Shown here: in pieces, positions 62,184 through 64,000 of the stretch
Layout of the letters: each line of letters begins with the position of its first letter
Position numbering within the stretch: the stretch's first letter is position 1
Source: Tubulanus polymorphus
Taxonomy: Eukaryota > Nemertea > Palaeonemertea > Tubulaniformes > Tubulanidae
Assembly (NCBI RefSeq): GCF_964204645.1
Contig: NC_134027.1
Location: 7,924,485 to 7,988,484, forward strand
DNA length: 64,000 nt
Reading direction: 5' to 3'
Made by a program: the position numbers and the translations under genes
Notes under the pieces: model-generated
What the model was told of the DNA's origin: nothing
Seen by the model: only the letters and a program-made list of their open reading frames with translations
Databases searched by the model: none

Positions 62184-64000
62184 CTAATTTTCTACTTCGA
62201 AGTCTAATTTAACTGGCCAACAATATTACAGAAAATGAAAGTATAATCGACAATTTATAAACAGTAAAAGTAGCGATACACTTTTTGATAAAAAGTAAGA
62301 AAATTAGATTTATAGCGTGGCATTGGTTGTTCCAACTTACCTATTCTTACTCCAAAAGCGAAGCGATCCGGTTCTCCTTTATCTGAAATATCATGAGATT
62401 TCCATTTAGTTAATACTTAGTAAGTTTCGAAATCATACGAGCGATATGGGTCCCTAATGTCTCTATATTGCTTACTTTGGAAATTAGCGATCGTTACTGT
62501 GGCGTAGATACTATTTCCATCTGCAGTCGTGCTTGGGGCACTTTTATTTCCCGAAAATCTTTCCCTCGAATATATCGAAATATCATCTTCTTGGGTTACG
62601 TTAGGTTTGTTGTCATTAGATGGGGGTTTGATGCAATGTGTTGTAACGTCTTTCGAATAATCAGAAATAATTCGGTTGCTGAGCATCTTGACTTCAAAAT
62701 ATCCGTCACCATCTTCATCTTGTAGTTGAGGGGTTGATTTAGTATGGAAGTACCCCGTTGAACTTTCGCTAGGACTGGTGACTTGCATGTGTGGCTCTCC
62801 AGTTCGGGCTGTCGCGTATGAATACTCCACGGGTTTATCATCAAAGATACGACTTTTATTTGCTAAGGGCTGGTCTTTCGGTTGAGGTGGAGGAGGGGGA
62901 GGAGGAGGAGGGAAAGGAGATAGCAAAGCCGTCAGATGATGCGAGATCAATTCACCCGCGGGGCGCTTGTTAAGCTTTTGATTTATCGGTGTAATGCCAG
63001 GCTCACTCAGTTTTCTATCAAAAGTCAGTTTTTTGTTTTGTCTATCCAGGGAATTAGATTGTCCCTTCCTTGCTGCTTCCTCTGCCGATGCACTTCTGTT
63101 GAGAGTGTGGCTCTTCAGTGGAGATGATAACGAATCCTGTTTCTGTTGCCTTTCGAGGGAATTGCTTTGACTTTTCTTTAATGGTGGGGCGGGAGGAGGA
63201 GGTGGGAGGTTTCGCCTCGAGCTAGTGATAACCTTTGGCGGTGGTGGAGGTATCGGGTCGATTGAATTGTTATCGGATCCATGCTGTGGTTGATTGATAG
63301 ATAATGATCGATTCGCATTATCGGCTGCAGCATCACCTGTGTTTCTTGTAAAAACCTTACTCCTTTCGATAAGTTCATCACTAAAACCCGTCACTGGATC
63401 CGGATATTCCTTTGAATTATTAGCTCTGGGCAGACTACTCCCCAGATTTTTGCTGATAATTTCCCCAAGTGATTTTACGGATCCAACTGTTTCCCTATTC
63501 GAACTGTCGTTACCCTTGCTACCAAAGCTTTTTGGTTTAACGGTTAATGGGGGCAGTGGTCGAAGGTTTTCAACGTCACTTTTCGGCTTCACAGGAAGTG
63601 ATGGCTTTACGCTGTCCTTTACGACGTTCGTTTCTGTATCTTTCAAACTATCATTGCTCGCCCTTTTAGGCTTCGGTTCGGTTTTGTTGTTGACTACGGA
63701 GACATTCTTACATTTGCCTTGTGGAATCGGATCAGAAATCATAAAGCGTTGTTTCTCTGCCGTGGCCCGAATTGCTTCGTGCTCACTTTCATTAGCTTGG
63801 GCGCAGGTTGAAAATATGTTACAACCTGGCGTCGCAGATGGCCTTTTCTTTGAAGTCTTTTCTTCAAAAGCTAGACTTTTTTTCTGCAATGCTGAGATTT
63901 GCGTGTCGTTTGATTCGAATAATTTTGCCGTTCGTAAAACGTCTGGTTTTTCTATGGGGTCTGTAGAATCGCTGAGTCTTGGGGGTTTAGGTGGTGGTGA
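62184..64000 (-). CDS. Proline-rich, SH3-ligand-like cytoskeletal/adaptor protein, 3' part (partial)
   Basis: A minus-strand frame is open from the window end to a stop at 62417 (more than 520 residues). It contains PPPKPPRLSD at its start, LPVKPK and PPLTVKPKSF motifs, two polyproline runs (IPPPPPKVI, LPPPPPAPPLKKSQ), a third of about ten prolines (FPPPP...QPK), and repeated QSNSLERQ/QSNSLDRQ phrases. Tyr motifs YSYATA, SIYATV and GYFHTK could be phosphorylation sites. No folded domain is visible. Profilin/EVH1/SH3 ligands such as WIP, lamellipodin or NHS are of this style but I cannot assign one. A strong donor at 62475 (CAA A|gtaagc) followed by exons 62341-62382 and 62184-62212 would replace the last residues with NKGEPDRFAFGVRIVKLDFE, so two alternative C-termini are possible. 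Confidence 0.65.

Overview
The window is eukaryotic nuclear DNA from an animal. Genes are split by many short introns with canonical GT/AG borders, and the intergenic DNA is AT-rich and full of microsatellites, inverted repeats, tRNA-derived SINEs and non-autonomous DNA transposons. The gene set (XPC, a TRF-type telomere protein, a DAT-like SLC6 transporter, a KLF15-like factor, SSR4, SERS, HERPUD) is bilaterian. TTAGGG-type repeats, a LENG9-type 2H protein and a CARD-LRR protein fit a marine invertebrate, probably a lophotrochozoan (mollusc, annelid or brachiopod). The lineage guess is inference only. No prokaryotic, plasmid or CRISPR features are visible.

Layout. 0.1-1.4 kb: the 5' coding exons of a HERPUD-like gene (minus, truncated by the window). 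3.5-5.7 kb: a CARD + leucine-rich-repeat protein (minus). 5.7-13.7 kb: no gene recognised, but a 594-bp perfect TATG microsatellite, a TA microsatellite and hammerhead-like repeats. 13.8-15.3 kb: SSR4/TRAP-delta (plus). 21.0-22.1 kb: a KLF15-like zinc-finger gene (plus). 26.4-30.1 kb: an RWD + MJ1316 + 2H phosphoesterase gene of the LENG9 type (plus), whose single coding intron holds a 1.9-kb foldback transposon. 31.1-36.8 kb: a complete 23-exon XPC gene (minus). It is divergent from 37.7-41.4 kb, a complete 10-exon TRF-type telomere-binding protein gene (plus) that carries interstitial TTAGGG repeats in its first intron. 43.4-44.6 kb: a secreted Kunitz protein with an extraordinary arginine-rich tail (minus). 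47.4-53.3 kb: a 14-exon dopamine/noradrenaline-type transporter gene (plus) with an antisense intron-containing tRNA-Tyr gene in intron 1. 54.3-54.6 kb: a small Cys-rich ORF. 55.0-59.0 kb: cytosolic seryl-tRNA synthetase (plus, 11 exons, 514 codons). 60.6-62.1 kb: a non-autonomous DNA transposon. 62.2-64.0 kb: the 3' part of a proline-rich SH3-ligand-like protein (minus).

The genes are unrelated housekeeping and neuronal functions, not an operon or cluster. ER proteostasis is represented by HERPUD and SSR4, genome maintenance by the divergent XPC/TRF pair, and translation by SARS plus a tRNA-Tyr. Exon chains for XPC, TRF, SLC6, SARS, SSR4 and the Kunitz gene were joined by hand at GT/AG sites and each gives an open, phase-consistent frame. 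The most intriguing signals are hammerhead-ribozyme-like repeats with co-varying stem I at three loci, TTAGGG repeats inside a putative telomere-repeat-binding factor gene, and the Kunitz/poly-arginine protein.
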